DNA of 64,000 nucleotides from Pelagicoccus sp. SDUM812005 (GTDB lineage Bacteria; Verrucomicrobiota; Verrucomicrobiia; Opitutales; Opitutaceae), in NCBI RefSeq assembly GCF_031127875.1, contig NZ_JARXIA010000025.1, positions 1-64,000 of the forward strand, read 5' to 3'. Both the position numbers and the translations under genes were made by a program. Shown here one piece after another: positions 6,888-15,186 of this stretch (its first letter is position 1; every line of letters starts with the position of its first letter). The notes under the pieces were generated by a model. It worked only from the letters and a program-made list of their open reading frames with translations. It searched no databases and was not told the origin of the DNA.

Positions 6888-7334
6888 ATGAGTTACATTC
6901 TTTCAGATCAACGTGATGTTGATTGCGCAGCGGCCTTCGATAAATACGAAAGTTACCTTGTTGCTTCGAAGGAACGTCTTCCCGCAACTATCAACGTTCT
7001 CCTTAGGGAGGGTTGGTGGTTCGACTTTCGAGATCATCGATGTCCCCACGATTCTTGGGTCGAAGAGTTAAAGATTAAAGAAGGAAGGAAAGAAGATGTG
7101 AGGACCGTAGATATTTACCTCAGACTTCTTGGAGCATACCATGACGGACATCTTGAGATCGCCTACAAAGGGGTTAAAAACTATGAACTAAGTTGTGTCG
7201 GAGATTCGCACGGTGATTGGCGATACGATCAGTTCTTAGTCGCAGGTGACGGTTTTCGACATGAGATCGAATGGGACGATGGTACGATATGGAAAATCGT
7301 AGCTGAAGATTTTGAATACGTTTGGAAGAAATGA
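6888..7334 (+). CDS. cassette-borne hypothetical protein
   Basis: 148-residue acidic cytosolic protein, not assigned to a family. The ATG is 14 nt after the GTT core. The N-terminal half is helical (CAAAFDKYESYLVASKERLP) followed by GWWFDFRDHRCPHDSWVEEL, a Trp/His/Cys-rich segment. The C-terminal half alternates strands with many aromatic residues (IAYKGVKNYELSC, GDWRYDQFLVAG, IEWDDGTIWKIVAEDFEYVW). Such acidic, aromatic-rich beta domains are common in immunity-type proteins of polymorphic toxin systems, but no toxin partner is in the array, so that is only a suggestion. Confidence 0.6.
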   Translation: MSYILSDQRDVDCAAAFDKYESYLVASKERLPATINVLLREGWWFDFRDHRCPHDSWVEELKIKEGRKEDVRTVDIYLRLLGAYHDGHLEIAYKGVKNYELSCVGDSHGDWRYDQFLVAGDGFRHEIEWDDGTIWKIVAEDFEYVWKK

Positions 7335-7345
7335 TTAGGAGCGAG

Positions 7346-7395
7346 CAAAGCGCTTGTTGCAACGCGGGCCAGTTCCGCTGACCTTCACGTTATGT
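7346..7395 (+). other. probable attC recombination site 10
   Basis: GCAACGCGGGCC and the following GTTCCGC, CGCTGACC and CACGTTATG give a left AAC core, a short GCGG/CCGC stem and a right GTT core (7389). The upstream GAGCAAAGCGCTTGTT can form a second weak hairpin. The site is more divergent than attC 1-5. Confidence 0.5.
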
Positions 7396-7401
7396 TGAAA
7401 T

Positions 7402-7539
7402 ATGAACCTCGCTGTGCAAACTGAGTCCGGTGCAGATGCGTGGACTTATATTATGGAGGCTGGATTCTCTGAGATCTCAATCCACTCTGTCGGATACCCA
7501 GCGGGTATAGCGTTCTTGGCAAGAAATACTTCGATTTAG
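7402..7539 (+). CDS. short cassette ORF, possibly C-terminal fragment of a methyltransferase
   Basis: 45-residue ORF with ATG 13 nt after the GTT core, the normal spacing for a cassette gene. The sequence around GADAWTYIMEAGFSEI, then VGYPAGIAFLARN, resembles the last helix-strand-strand of SAM-dependent methyltransferases (AGF followed by a hydrophobic strand and a final FLAR/K strand). If so, the N-terminal SAM-binding Rossmann part is missing and the cassette carries only a fragment. It could also be a genuine small protein. The short length makes any assignment weak. Confidence 0.4.
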   Translation: MNLAVQTESGADAWTYIMEAGFSEISIHSVGYPAGIAFLARNTSI

Positions 7540-7601
7540 CTAAGCCCCGGGCGGGCAAGCGTTCGCCTGCGTGGTTGCATCGTCGGGACGTAGCTGAACA
7601 C
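7538..7601 (+). other. probable terminal attC site 11
   Basis: GCTAAGCCCCG at the left and CGGGACGTAGC at the right pair across the site (GCTA/TAGC and CCCG/CGGG), with a central GCAAGCGTTCGC-type partial palindrome. The right core GTAGC looks like GTTAGC with one base lost. It marks the end of the array. Confidence 0.5.
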
Positions 7602-7647
7602 GATTTTTCCTTTTAATGCGGGGCGGGGCGTCTAGGCTGGGGGCCTT

Positions 7648-8892
7648 ATGTGGTATGGGAAGCTAAGAGCGCTTCGGTTGCTGGCCTTGCTGGGGGCTTT
7701 CTGCTTCGTGGCGGGGGCTTCGTTGCCGGGCTTGACCTTGGTCAATCGCTACAGCCCCTTGAACAAGGAGCGGTCTCCGCGTCAGGCGACGGAGTACATC
7801 ATCCTCCACACTACGGAGGGGCCGGGGAAGGGCAGCTTGGACAAGCTGCGCAAGTATGGTGAAGCTCACTACCTAGTGGATACGGATGGCACGGTCTACC
7901 GCATCATCGATCGCAAGCGGATCGCCATGCATGCGGGCCGCAGCATGTGGCAGGGGCGGGCGAACTTGGATGCGGTATCGGTGGGGATCGAGATCGTGGG
8001 CTACCACGACCGGCCGATCACTGCGGCGCAGAAGACGGCGCTCAAGGAGCTGCTGCGCCAGTTGCAGAGCGTGTACAAGCTGCCGGACAGCAGGGTGCTG
8101 CCGCATTCGATGGTCGCCTATGGGCGGCCCAACCGCTGGCATCCGAAGCCGCATCGCGGGCGCAAGCGGTGCGCGATGTATTTGGGTCGGGAGAGCTTGC
8201 GGGCGGAGATTGGCTTGCACGAGAAGCCGTCCTTCGATCCGGACGTGCGGGCGGGACGGCTGGTGGTCGCGGACGCGGCCTTGGAGCGGGTGCTGTACGG
8301 GCCGGATCCTGCCGCTTCGAAGTCGCGGACGAGTAGTGTAGCGGTGGATACGAATGACTCTGCTGTGATCCGTGCGGGGCGTTCCGCCTGGGATATCGCC
8401 CGGGAGCAATACAATGCGGCGGGTACGATCTACCGTTTTCCGGATGGGACGACTCGTAAGGGGAGCGAAATTAGGGATTGGGGCTCCTTGCCGGCGGGGA
8501 CGCGGGTGACGATCGCGAATCGCGATTCCGAGCGGGAAGGCGGAAGCGATCGCGTCCAGGAGATTGGGAAGGACGGGAAGAACGCCTGGGAAATCGCGGC
8601 GGGGGCCTACAACGACGCGGATACGATCTATTTTCTTTTGGACGGAAGGGTTCGCAAGGGGAACGAGTTGAGTCGGGACAATTTGGATACCTTGCCGGCG
8701 GGGACGCGGATGTTGGTGGGCTATTTGGATGGGGGCTTCCTGAGCAGGGCGCGCAGCGCCTACGACGCGGTGGGGCCGCGCTGGAACCTTGCGACGACTT
8801 TTTATCGGTTCCCGGATGGCGCGATCGTGTCCGGTTCGGAGATCGACGAATCGAAGCTGCCGAACCGAACTATGGTGTTCGTTCCGCGTTGA
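7648..8892 (+). CDS. N-acetylmuramoyl-L-alanine amidase (Amidase_2 type)
   Basis: Cleaves the amide between N-acetylmuramate and L-Ala of peptidoglycan in the periplasm. 414 residues: signal peptide (about 1-25), Amidase_2/AmpD-like zinc domain (about 45-180), then repeats of about 60 residues. Zinc ligands are predicted as H54 (IILHTTEG), H165 and C175; the H-x9-C spacing with GRKR before C175 matches the AmpD H-x9-D pattern (GRKTD). E115 fits the conserved glutamate in the central strand. The C-terminal repeats (AWDIAREQYNAAGTIYRFPD, AWEIAAGAYNDADTIYF and a third diverged copy) may be wall- or substrate-binding modules. It is the first high-G+C gene after the cassette array and lies alone, convergent with the next gene. 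Confidence 0.85.
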   Translation: MWYGKLRALRLLALLGAFCFVAGASLPGLTLVNRYSPLNKERSPRQATEYIILHTTEGPGKGSLDKLRKYGEAHYLVDTDGTVYRIIDRKRIAMHAGRSMWQGRANLDAVSVGIEIVGYHDRPITAAQKTALKELLRQLQSVYKLPDSRVLPHSMVAYGRPNRWHPKPHRGRKRCAMYLGRESLRAEIGLHEKPSFDPDVRAGRLVVADAALERVLYGPDPAASKSRTSSVAVDTNDSAVIRAGRSAWDIAREQYNAAGTIYRFPDGTTRKGSEIRDWGSLPAGTRVTIANRDSEREGGSDRVQEIGKDGKNAWEIAAGAYNDADTIYFLLDGRVRKGNELSRDNLDTLPAGTRMLVGYLDGGFLSRARSAYDAVGPRWNLATTFYRFPDGAIVSGSEIDESKLPNRTMVFVPR

Positions 8893-8986
8893 GGCGGGAG
8901 CAGCCTTCGCTCTCCGAGCTACGCCTCCCATGGCCCCAGCCCTACGCTCGAAGAGCGTCTCCCTGCAAAAAGGGTGATGAACACCC

Positions 8987-10981
8987 CTACTTTCGGGCGA
9001 GCACTACGGGGGTCTGTTCGGCTTCGACGATGGCTGCGAAAAATTCGCTGAGTTCGGCGTAGCGGTCGAGGGGGACGACGCAGTCGTTTTGCACGAAGCT
9101 GCGGGTGTAGATGATTTGGCTGTCGTTTTCGTCGAACTGCGTCGTTGTTTTGTAACTACCGAAGTCGGTCTGGATGCTCACCTCTGGAACGAATTCGTCG
9201 GCCACGTAGCCGAGGGGCGTATAGATCTTGGCCGTTTCTTCCAGCATGCGGGCGCGCAGGCGCACGGGGAGGGTGCGCTCGGTCTCGCTGAAGGGGTTGT
9301 CGACGATGCGGTCGAGGAGGGCGGGCTTGAAGATCATGAGCACGTTTCGCATCTGCTTGGCGTAGCCGGGGAAGGCGAAGTCGGTGGTGGTCTGGTAGCT
9401 GCGGTCGCCGAGGAGGTTGTCCTTTTCTTCCATGACCTTGACGACGGGGCTGGGGTTGCCGCTGGAGGCGTAGCGCTCCGCGACGCTTTCGAGGTATTCC
9501 TTGCGGTCGAGGCGGCTGAGCAGACGGCGTTCGGCGACGGCGGACTGGCCGTGCCGGGTGGTGGCGACGCGGCCGAGCATACTGGCGTTGTCGAAAAGTT
9601 CGGCTACGATGTTGCGGCTGATCTTGTTTTGTTCGGGGGTGGTGAGGGGGAGGCGGACCAGGGGCTGGGGGGAGAGCTTGCCGACGACGGCGAGTCCGCC
9701 TTGGGCTTCGAAGGGGATTTCGCCGATGGGGCTGTTGTTCCAGGTGGGGTCGATGAAGAGGAGGCGGCCGAGGCTTTCGTCTTCGTATACGGCGGGGGCT
9801 TGGATGTCGTCGCTCACTTGCACGGCGGTGATGCAGTGGTTGAAGTAGAAGGGGCCGGGAAGGGTGGCGTCGGCGTAGTCGTTGTCGGTGGCATTGAGGG
9901 AGACGACGTAGGAGTCGATTCCGACGGCCGAGAGGAGGGCGCGGAGGAGGGTGGACTTGTCCTTGCAGTCTCCCCAGCCGACGCGAAAGGTTTCGCTGGC
10001 GGGCCGCGGGGTGTAGCCGCCGCCGTTGCCGAGCTCGAGGCCGACGTGCTCGTAGTTGATAGCTTTGGCGTATTCGCCGAGGGCTTGGATCTTCTCCCAT
10101 TCGCTGGCGGCGCCTTGAGTGAGGGCTTGGGCTTTGGCGGCGATTTCGGCGGTGGGTTCGGCCATGGGGTCCGATACCTTCGCCTGGAAGGCGGCGAGGT
10201 CTGCCCAGGTCTCGAAGTTGAGGCTGGAGAAGCGGAGGCGGGAGTCGGGGGGCGGGGCGACGACGATGCGCATGTGCTCGCGTTTGGCGGCGGAGCTGGG
10301 GCTGTGGGGCTCCCATTTCTTGGAGAGGATGTTTTTCTGTTCCCAAGTGACGGTGTTGCCGTCGCGCGTCTTTTGCGGGGAGGCGTCGAAGTAGGTCTGG
10401 TCGATGGTCCAGCCTGCGGGCGCGCTTACGGTGATGCGGGAGAGGGCCACGGGTCCGCTGCTCTGGAAGCCCCAGTAGTATTGGGTGAAGATGGTGGATT
10501 CGGTGGTGGTGTATTCGTAGGCGAATACATCGCCGGTGCGGGTTTCGTCCCAACCGTCGACGGTGACGGTGCGGACTTCGCTTTCGAGGGTGAGGTAGGA
10601 GGAGTTGCTGCGTTCCTTTTCGTCGGACTTTTTGTACTTATGGACGTCGCCGTTGGGGTGCAGGGTCCAGGCGCTGATCTTGGGGCGCGTGGCGGATGAG
10701 GAGTAGTAGGAGCAGTTGGCCTTGGCGCGCCAGCGTTCCTGGAGGTCGAGGATGCGGATGGCGTAGCGTATGGTCTGTTTGACGCGGCCGTTCTCGAGGA
10801 TCTCGTAGTGGGCCTCGTCCCAGAGGACTTCGAAGGTGGGCTTTTCGTCCGCTCTGCGGGGCGGGGCGGGCTGCTCTGCGGCTTGCCTGAGCCAGTCGGG
10901 GTACTTGGGTTTCGCCCCTGCGGTGGAGCAGAGGGCGAGGGTGGAGAGGAGGACGAGCGCGATGGGTCGCGGTAATCTCAT
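8987..10981 (-). CDS. DUF3857 / transglutaminase-like exported protein
   Basis: 664 residues with a signal peptide (about 1-23). The N-terminal half is a DUF3857 beta domain (EVLWDEAHYEILENG onward) and the middle is a transglutaminase-like cysteine-protease fold. The triad is visible: C339 in GWGDCKDKST, H382 in YFNHCITAV and D411 in LFIDPTW. A C-terminal beta domain follows. Family members are periplasmic proteins of unclear substrate that may cleave or cross-link peptides. The gene lies 10 bp downstream of a paralogous gene on the same strand, so the two are probably co-transcribed and may act as an enzyme and non-catalytic partner. Confidence 0.8.
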   Translation of the reverse strand: MRLPRPIALVLLSTLALCSTAGAKPKYPDWLRQAAEQPAPPRRADEKPTFEVLWDEAHYEILENGRVKQTIRYAIRILDLQERWRAKANCSYYSSSATRPKISAWTLHPNGDVHKYKKSDEKERSNSSYLTLESEVRTVTVDGWDETRTGDVFAYEYTTTESTIFTQYYWGFQSSGPVALSRITVSAPAGWTIDQTYFDASPQKTRDGNTVTWEQKNILSKKWEPHSPSSAAKREHMRIVVAPPPDSRLRFSSLNFETWADLAAFQAKVSDPMAEPTAEIAAKAQALTQGAASEWEKIQALGEYAKAINYEHVGLELGNGGGYTPRPASETFRVGWGDCKDKSTLLRALLSAVGIDSYVVSLNATDNDYADATLPGPFYFNHCITAVQVSDDIQAPAVYEDESLGRLLFIDPTWNNSPIGEIPFEAQGGLAVVGKLSPQPLVRLPLTTPEQNKISRNIVAELFDNASMLGRVATTRHGQSAVAERRLLSRLDRKEYLESVAERYASSGNPSPVVKVMEEKDNLLGDRSYQTTTDFAFPGYAKQMRNVLMIFKPALLDRIVDNPFSETERTLPVRLRARMLEETAKIYTPLGYVADEFVPEVSIQTDFGSYKTTTQFDENDSQIIYTRSFVQNDCVVPLDRYAELSEFFAAIVEAEQTPVVLARK

Positions 10982-10991
10982 GGGGACTGGG

Positions 10992-12956
10992 CTAGCTGTT
11001 GTCGGCGTGGTGGTCCGCCTTTTTGAGGGTGAGGGCGTGGTGGTCCTGGGCGATGAGGTCGTCGAAGGCTTTCTTGATGGCGGGGTAGGCTTCGGGCGGG
11101 TAATTATCGCCGATGAAGTCGAGGGTGCGGTTGTAGACGATGACGTTGCTCTTCTTCTTGAGGGCGAGCTTGGGCGAGTAGTCCATGAAGCCGGGAATCT
11201 CGAAGGGGCGCGGGGCGCTGGGGGCCTCGAGCTCGTAGCCGTCCGGGAGCTTGATGGAGATCTCGGCTACTTCGCGGTACTTGAAGTCGAAGAAGATGGG
11301 GGTCTTGCGGGTGGGGCTGGGGAATTCCGGTTCGGCGTAGCGTTGTTCGACGTTTGGCTGGAAGAAGAGCCGGTCGCCGACGACTTCGGCGTAGCTGGGG
11401 ATCTGGATTTCGCAGGTGATCTTGAGCTGCGCGAAGGTGTGGTCGGCGTTTTCGATGGCGACGTTTTCGACTTCCGCGTTGGGCCACATTTCGTGGAGGG
11501 CTTTTTCGATGCCTTCCTTGCGCTCGTTCTCGCTGCGTTGGTCCATGGCTTGCTTGAAGCGCAGGGCGTTGTTGCCGGTGGCGGTGAGGGTGAGGGAGCC
11601 GGAGAGGGTGCCGTTGGGGCTGAGCTCGAGCTCGCCGGTGGTGGTCGCGGTGTTTTGCTCGGGGGTGGCGGCTTGGGTGCGGATCAGGATGAGCTCCTTC
11701 TTGTCGGGGACGAGGGCGCCGACGCTGTCGTGTATCCAGTCGAGCTGGCCGAAGGGCATGTATTTGGCTCCGGGGTTGTGGAAGGTCCAGAGTTCCCCGT
11801 CCTTGATGGCGACGAGGGAGTGCGGCAGGGCGATGTCCACCTGTTCCATGACTTTGGTGAATCGGTACTCGCTGCGGTCGGCGGCGAAGGCGAGGCGGGC
11901 ATCGATGCCTTCGGCCCGGGCCAGGGCGCAGAAGACGGTGTTGATGTTGAGGGGGTATCCGTAGCCTTTGGAGAGGGTCTTGCTGGCGGACCATTTGGTG
12001 TCGAGCTCGTCGCGCTGCTCGCTGGTGAGGCGGTCGGCGGCGCCGTGGTAGGCGTTGATCAGCTCGGAGCGGCAGAAGTCGTAGAAGGCGCGCAGCTTTT
12101 CTTCCTCGGTTTTCTTGCCGGCGGCGAGCTGCTTGGCTTTGGCTTCGATGTCCTTGTCGGCCTTGGTCTTGGAGAGCATTTCGCGATAGAGGCGCTTGCC
12201 TTCGCTTCTCCAAAAGTCGTCGCCGCTTTTGAGGGAGGTCACGTTGTAGAAGGCGAACCAGGAGCGGGCGTCGCTATCGGGGGCTTGGTAGGGCTCTTCT
12301 GGATACGCTTCCTGGTTTTCGAGGGTGATTTCGTAGAAGCCGCCTTTGCTTTTCTCAAGCGGCTTGCCGGTGCGGTTGGAGGTCCACTTGAAGCCGTCGC
12401 CGCGGTAGACGTAGGGCTTCATCTTGAGGTGAAGCTTGCGGATGGGCCATTCCTCCTGGAAGGAGACTTCGTCCTTGGGCAGGTAGTAGTACTCGTCCAT
12501 GATCTTGCGGTAGCGGTACTCTACGATGTCGCCGACTTCGACTTGCGGAATGGAAATGGTGGTCGAGCGGAGGGTGTCGCCGTTTTTGCGGCTCTCGGTT
12601 TGGGTGACGATGTCCTTCTCCTCGACTTCGATGTAGCTGCCGTCGGGCTTGATGACGCGAGCGTCGATGTTTGCGGCTTTGTAGTAGTTGAAGTACCAGA
12701 ACTTGGTGCGGCGGGCTTGGTCGAGGGCGCTCTTGTCGTAGATCTTGGTGCGGATGTGGAACTTGATGATCCGAATGTTGTTGTCGGTGAGATCGTAGAT
12801 GATTTCCTTGTAGAGGACCTCGGCGGGGGCGCTGGGATCGAGCTCGCATTCGGTGGCGGCGAGGTCGTCGGGGGATATGTCTTCCCACTTGTAGGCGTGG
12901 GCTGGGCTGAGGAGGGAGAGGGCGAGCAGGAGCGCGGGGACGATGCGGAGTAACAT
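10992..12956 (-). CDS. DUF3857 / transglutaminase-fold protein, catalytic Cys lost
   Basis: 654 residues, signal peptide to about residue 21, DUF3857 domain (about 45-220) and a transglutaminase-like region (about 290-400). Aligned by eye with the downstream paralogue through ALARAEGIDA / ALLSAVGIDS, the catalytic Cys position is P335 (GYPLNINT against GDCKDKST) and the Asp position is N394, while H379 (ALPHSL) is kept. It is therefore probably a pseudoenzyme with a binding or regulatory role. It is the first gene of a two-gene operon with the intact paralogue. The C-terminal 200 residues are beta-rich, ending in a DFIGDNYPP segment and a charged helix. Confidence 0.75.
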   Translation of the reverse strand: MLLRIVPALLLALSLLSPAHAYKWEDISPDDLAATECELDPSAPAEVLYKEIIYDLTDNNIRIIKFHIRTKIYDKSALDQARRTKFWYFNYYKAANIDARVIKPDGSYIEVEEKDIVTQTESRKNGDTLRSTTISIPQVEVGDIVEYRYRKIMDEYYYLPKDEVSFQEEWPIRKLHLKMKPYVYRGDGFKWTSNRTGKPLEKSKGGFYEITLENQEAYPEEPYQAPDSDARSWFAFYNVTSLKSGDDFWRSEGKRLYREMLSKTKADKDIEAKAKQLAAGKKTEEEKLRAFYDFCRSELINAYHGAADRLTSEQRDELDTKWSASKTLSKGYGYPLNINTVFCALARAEGIDARLAFAADRSEYRFTKVMEQVDIALPHSLVAIKDGELWTFHNPGAKYMPFGQLDWIHDSVGALVPDKKELILIRTQAATPEQNTATTTGELELSPNGTLSGSLTLTATGNNALRFKQAMDQRSENERKEGIEKALHEMWPNAEVENVAIENADHTFAQLKITCEIQIPSYAEVVGDRLFFQPNVEQRYAEPEFPSPTRKTPIFFDFKYREVAEISIKLPDGYELEAPSAPRPFEIPGFMDYSPKLALKKKSNVIVYNRTLDFIGDNYPPEAYPAIKKAFDDLIAQDHHALTLKKADHHADNS

Positions 12957-13091
12957 GAGAGGGAGGAGTGGGTTAGAGGATGGGCGCTTGTTGTGAACAA
13001 TTACACGAAATGAGTAGTTGCCATTAGGCGCAAGCTCTCGTTCCCAGAAAATGGATGGGGGGCGTTGCGGGACGAGGGGTAAACCTCGCCT

Positions 13092-14663
13092 CTACTCTTT
13101 GGCGAGCTTGGGGCGGACGAAGCGCGTCTCGCTTTCGAGTAGTGGATGGGTGGATACGAAACTGAGGCGCGTTTCGGAGTCTTCGGTGAGCTGCATCTCG
13201 AGTATCGTCCAGTTTATGAGATCGGCGGAGCCTTCGAAGCTGATTTGGCCGGGGTTCTTTGAGAAGCGGTGCAGGGTGTAGGTGAGGCGGCCTTCGGGGT
13301 CGGGAGCGAAGTTGGGGGGCGGCGGGATGGAGCTGGCGTCGTGGGGATCGCTGCCGAGGAAGCTCTCCATGAAGGTAGTGGCCCAGTCGCCGTCGGGGTT
13401 GGAGGCGGTGTCGTAGGCTTGGGCGGCGATTTCCCAGTAGGGTACGGTTTCGATCTGGGTGAGGGCTTCGAGTAGTTGAGTGTCGAATACGGTGTGGGCG
13501 CTACGGTCGAAGATGCCGGAGCCGTGGTTGCCGAGGGTTCCGGTGTCCCAGTAGAAGGGGATGAGTCCGAGCTGGTTGGCTTTTTCGGCGAGGTAGTCGT
13601 GGTAGTAGGCGCGGGAGGCGAGGTGGAGGGCAAGGTCGTCGCCGGTGAGGTGGCTGCGGCGGATGGCGGCGAATTCCCCGAGGATAACGGGGATGCCTTG
13701 GTCGACGAACTTGCTTTTCATGCGACCGAAGAAGTCGTCGAGGAGGGCTTCTTCGCCCCAGGTGGCGTTGCGGCTGGGGTCGGTCGTGGAGTGGTAGTTG
13801 GCGCCCCAGTAGTAGGATTGTTTTCCCCAGCTTTCGTCTTCGGTCATGAGAGCGAAGTTGTAGGGGGTGTAGTAGTGGACCTCGACCATGAGGCGGTTGG
13901 GCACGGTGTCTACGGGGAGGGTGTCCATGAGCTCCTCGGTGCGCTCGATGTCGGTGAGGGGGCCTTGCACGACGAGGACGCGGTAGGCGTTTCGTCCGCC
14001 GGTGGCGCGTACGGCGTCGACGAAGGTCTGGTGGTAGCTGTCGAGCACGGCCATTTGCGAGGCGGTTTCGACGTGGGGTTCGTTTGCGCTGGCGAAGAGG
14101 AGGCGTTGGTCGAAGTCGCGGAAGCGGGTGGCGATCTGTTCCCAGAAGGCGCGTTGCTTGTGGTTGTTGGCGTCTTGCTTTTCGGGGGTGACGTTTCGCT
14201 CGAGCCAACCTCCGTCCCAATGGATGTTGAGCAGGACGTAGAGGTCGGCGTCGATGCAGTGCTGCACGACGGTTTCGACGCGCTCGAGCCAGGCGGGGTC
14301 GATAGCGGCGGTTTCCGGGTGGGAGTATTGGTCCCAGCTGCAGGGAAGGCGAATGGCCTGGAAGCCGCTGGCTTTGACGAGCTGTATCAGCTCTTTGGTG
14401 ACGATGGGGTTGCCCCAGATGGTTTCGCCGGTGGCGGGGTCGGGGGTGGCTCCGTCCCACCAAACTGCTTCCAGGGTGTTGCCGAGGTTCCAGCCAGCTT
14501 GGATCTTGCTGGCGATCTGGGGGGCGAGGTTCTCCATGCCGCTGGAGTCGGCGGGCTGGGGGCTTGTGTTGTAGTTTGGATACGGGGATTCGTCGCCTCG
14601 GAGGGGGAGAGTGGCGACAAGCAGGGTGGCGAGCGCGACGAAGGGATTGGCGAAAGCGGGCAT
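13092..14663 (-). CDS. secreted GH5 endoglucanase-like glycoside hydrolase
   Basis: 523 residues. A signal peptide precedes a (beta/alpha)8 GH5 domain (about 43-400) with AGWNLGNTLEA, ETIWGNP, IRLPCSW and LNIHWDGGW, the motif set of GH5_4-like endo-beta-1,4-glucanases and xyloglucanases. The acid/base is E195 (ASANEPH) and the nucleophile E330 (VILGEFAA). It hydrolyses internal beta-1,4-glucan links outside the cytoplasm. The last 80 residues (after PPPPNFAPD) form the small C-terminal module SFEGSADLINW ... TRFVRPKL, also seen at the end of three other secreted proteins here. It is monocistronic, with gaps on both sides. Confidence 0.9.
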   Translation of the reverse strand: MPAFANPFVALATLLVATLPLRGDESPYPNYNTSPQPADSSGMENLAPQIASKIQAGWNLGNTLEAVWWDGATPDPATGETIWGNPIVTKELIQLVKASGFQAIRLPCSWDQYSHPETAAIDPAWLERVETVVQHCIDADLYVLLNIHWDGGWLERNVTPEKQDANNHKQRAFWEQIATRFRDFDQRLLFASANEPHVETASQMAVLDSYHQTFVDAVRATGGRNAYRVLVVQGPLTDIERTEELMDTLPVDTVPNRLMVEVHYYTPYNFALMTEDESWGKQSYYWGANYHSTTDPSRNATWGEEALLDDFFGRMKSKFVDQGIPVILGEFAAIRRSHLTGDDLALHLASRAYYHDYLAEKANQLGLIPFYWDTGTLGNHGSGIFDRSAHTVFDTQLLEALTQIETVPYWEIAAQAYDTASNPDGDWATTFMESFLGSDPHDASSIPPPPNFAPDPEGRLTYTLHRFSKNPGQISFEGSADLINWTILEMQLTEDSETRLSFVSTHPLLESETRFVRPKLAKE

Positions 14664-15177
14664 GTTGGGGCGGGGCGGGAGTTGGGTGGAATTTGTTCTG
14701 GCGAAAGGGGCGGCCAGTTGGGGGAGATTGCCGAGCCGCGTCTCGGTTGGCGAGGTTGAGTTTTTGAGGAACGCTTTAGGGAGGTGGAGGAAAAGGGGCG
14801 GCGAACCTCGCTGCGATTGCGCTAACGGTTGGACCGCAAGAGGTAAGGATTGACACTTTAATAAGAGTAATCCGTTTCGAGTAGTCTTGGGGCGGATACG
14901 GGGTTCTGGCCTGTATCCGTTGGGCGGAGCGATGGCGTTTTTGTCGTACCGGAAGGGGGCTTGGTGGCGAGGCGGGAAAGTGAGGTGCAGGATGCACAGG
15001 CGCGCTTTGACTTCTGCAAATGCGATGGGCGCTTATAGACGGAGACGTTTTGCTTTCGAGAAAGGCCCGGAAAAATTGCGTTTTATAGTATCCGGAAAAC
15101 CAAGGGCTTAGGCCGATTTGCTCCGTTTTTTTGACTGCGGTGGCGCGGTCGTTGCGGCTCGGCATTGAACCTAAACC
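14664..15177. other. divergent intergenic region
   Basis: About 510 bp between the outward-reading GH5 gene (-) and PRC-barrel gene (+). TTGACA at 14850-14855 could be a -35 box, but no good -10 stands at 16-18 bp, so no promoter is called. Reading frames here have no family features and overlap on both strands. Confidence 0.4.
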
Positions 15178-15184
15178 AAGGAGG
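15178..15184 (+). promoter_or_regulatory. strong ribosome binding site AAGGAGG
   Basis: A consensus Shine-Dalgarno directly before tandem ATG codons at 15187 and 15190. It is unusual here because most genes in this window lack a recognisable one, so strong translation is likely. Confidence 0.8.
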
Positions 15185-15186
15185 AT

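Larger units (their letters stand above)
916..7601 (+). mobile_element. integron gene-cassette array (integrase not in window)
   Basis: Eleven small same-strand ORFs are separated by imperfect palindromes. Each has a left core ending in AAC, a central hairpin often built on CGAGCGC-aa-GCGCTCG, a TGAGC box, and a right core starting GTT. Nine or so start codons lie 11-14 nt after the core G. G+C is lower than in the following genes and products are mostly unknown, as is usual for cassettes. With no intI seen this is either a CALIN or the distal part of a chromosomal integron whose integrase lies before position 1. Confidence 0.85.

Noticed and set aside
916-7601. CRISPR array
   Set aside because: Repeats are imperfect palindromes of varying length separated by genes of varying size, not by constant short spacers; no Cas genes.
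9089-10699. 536-residue open frame on the plus strand
   Set aside because: It is antisense to the transglutaminase gene. Composition is Val/Gly/Ala/Glu-rich without domains, a high-G+C shadow.
10836-12953. 705-residue open frame on the plus strand
   Set aside because: Shadow of the minus-strand DUF3857 gene at 10992-12956; low-complexity composition and no family motif.
13476-14759. 427-residue open frame on the plus strand
   Set aside because: Antisense to the GH5 gene, which has full catalytic motifs; the shadow has none.
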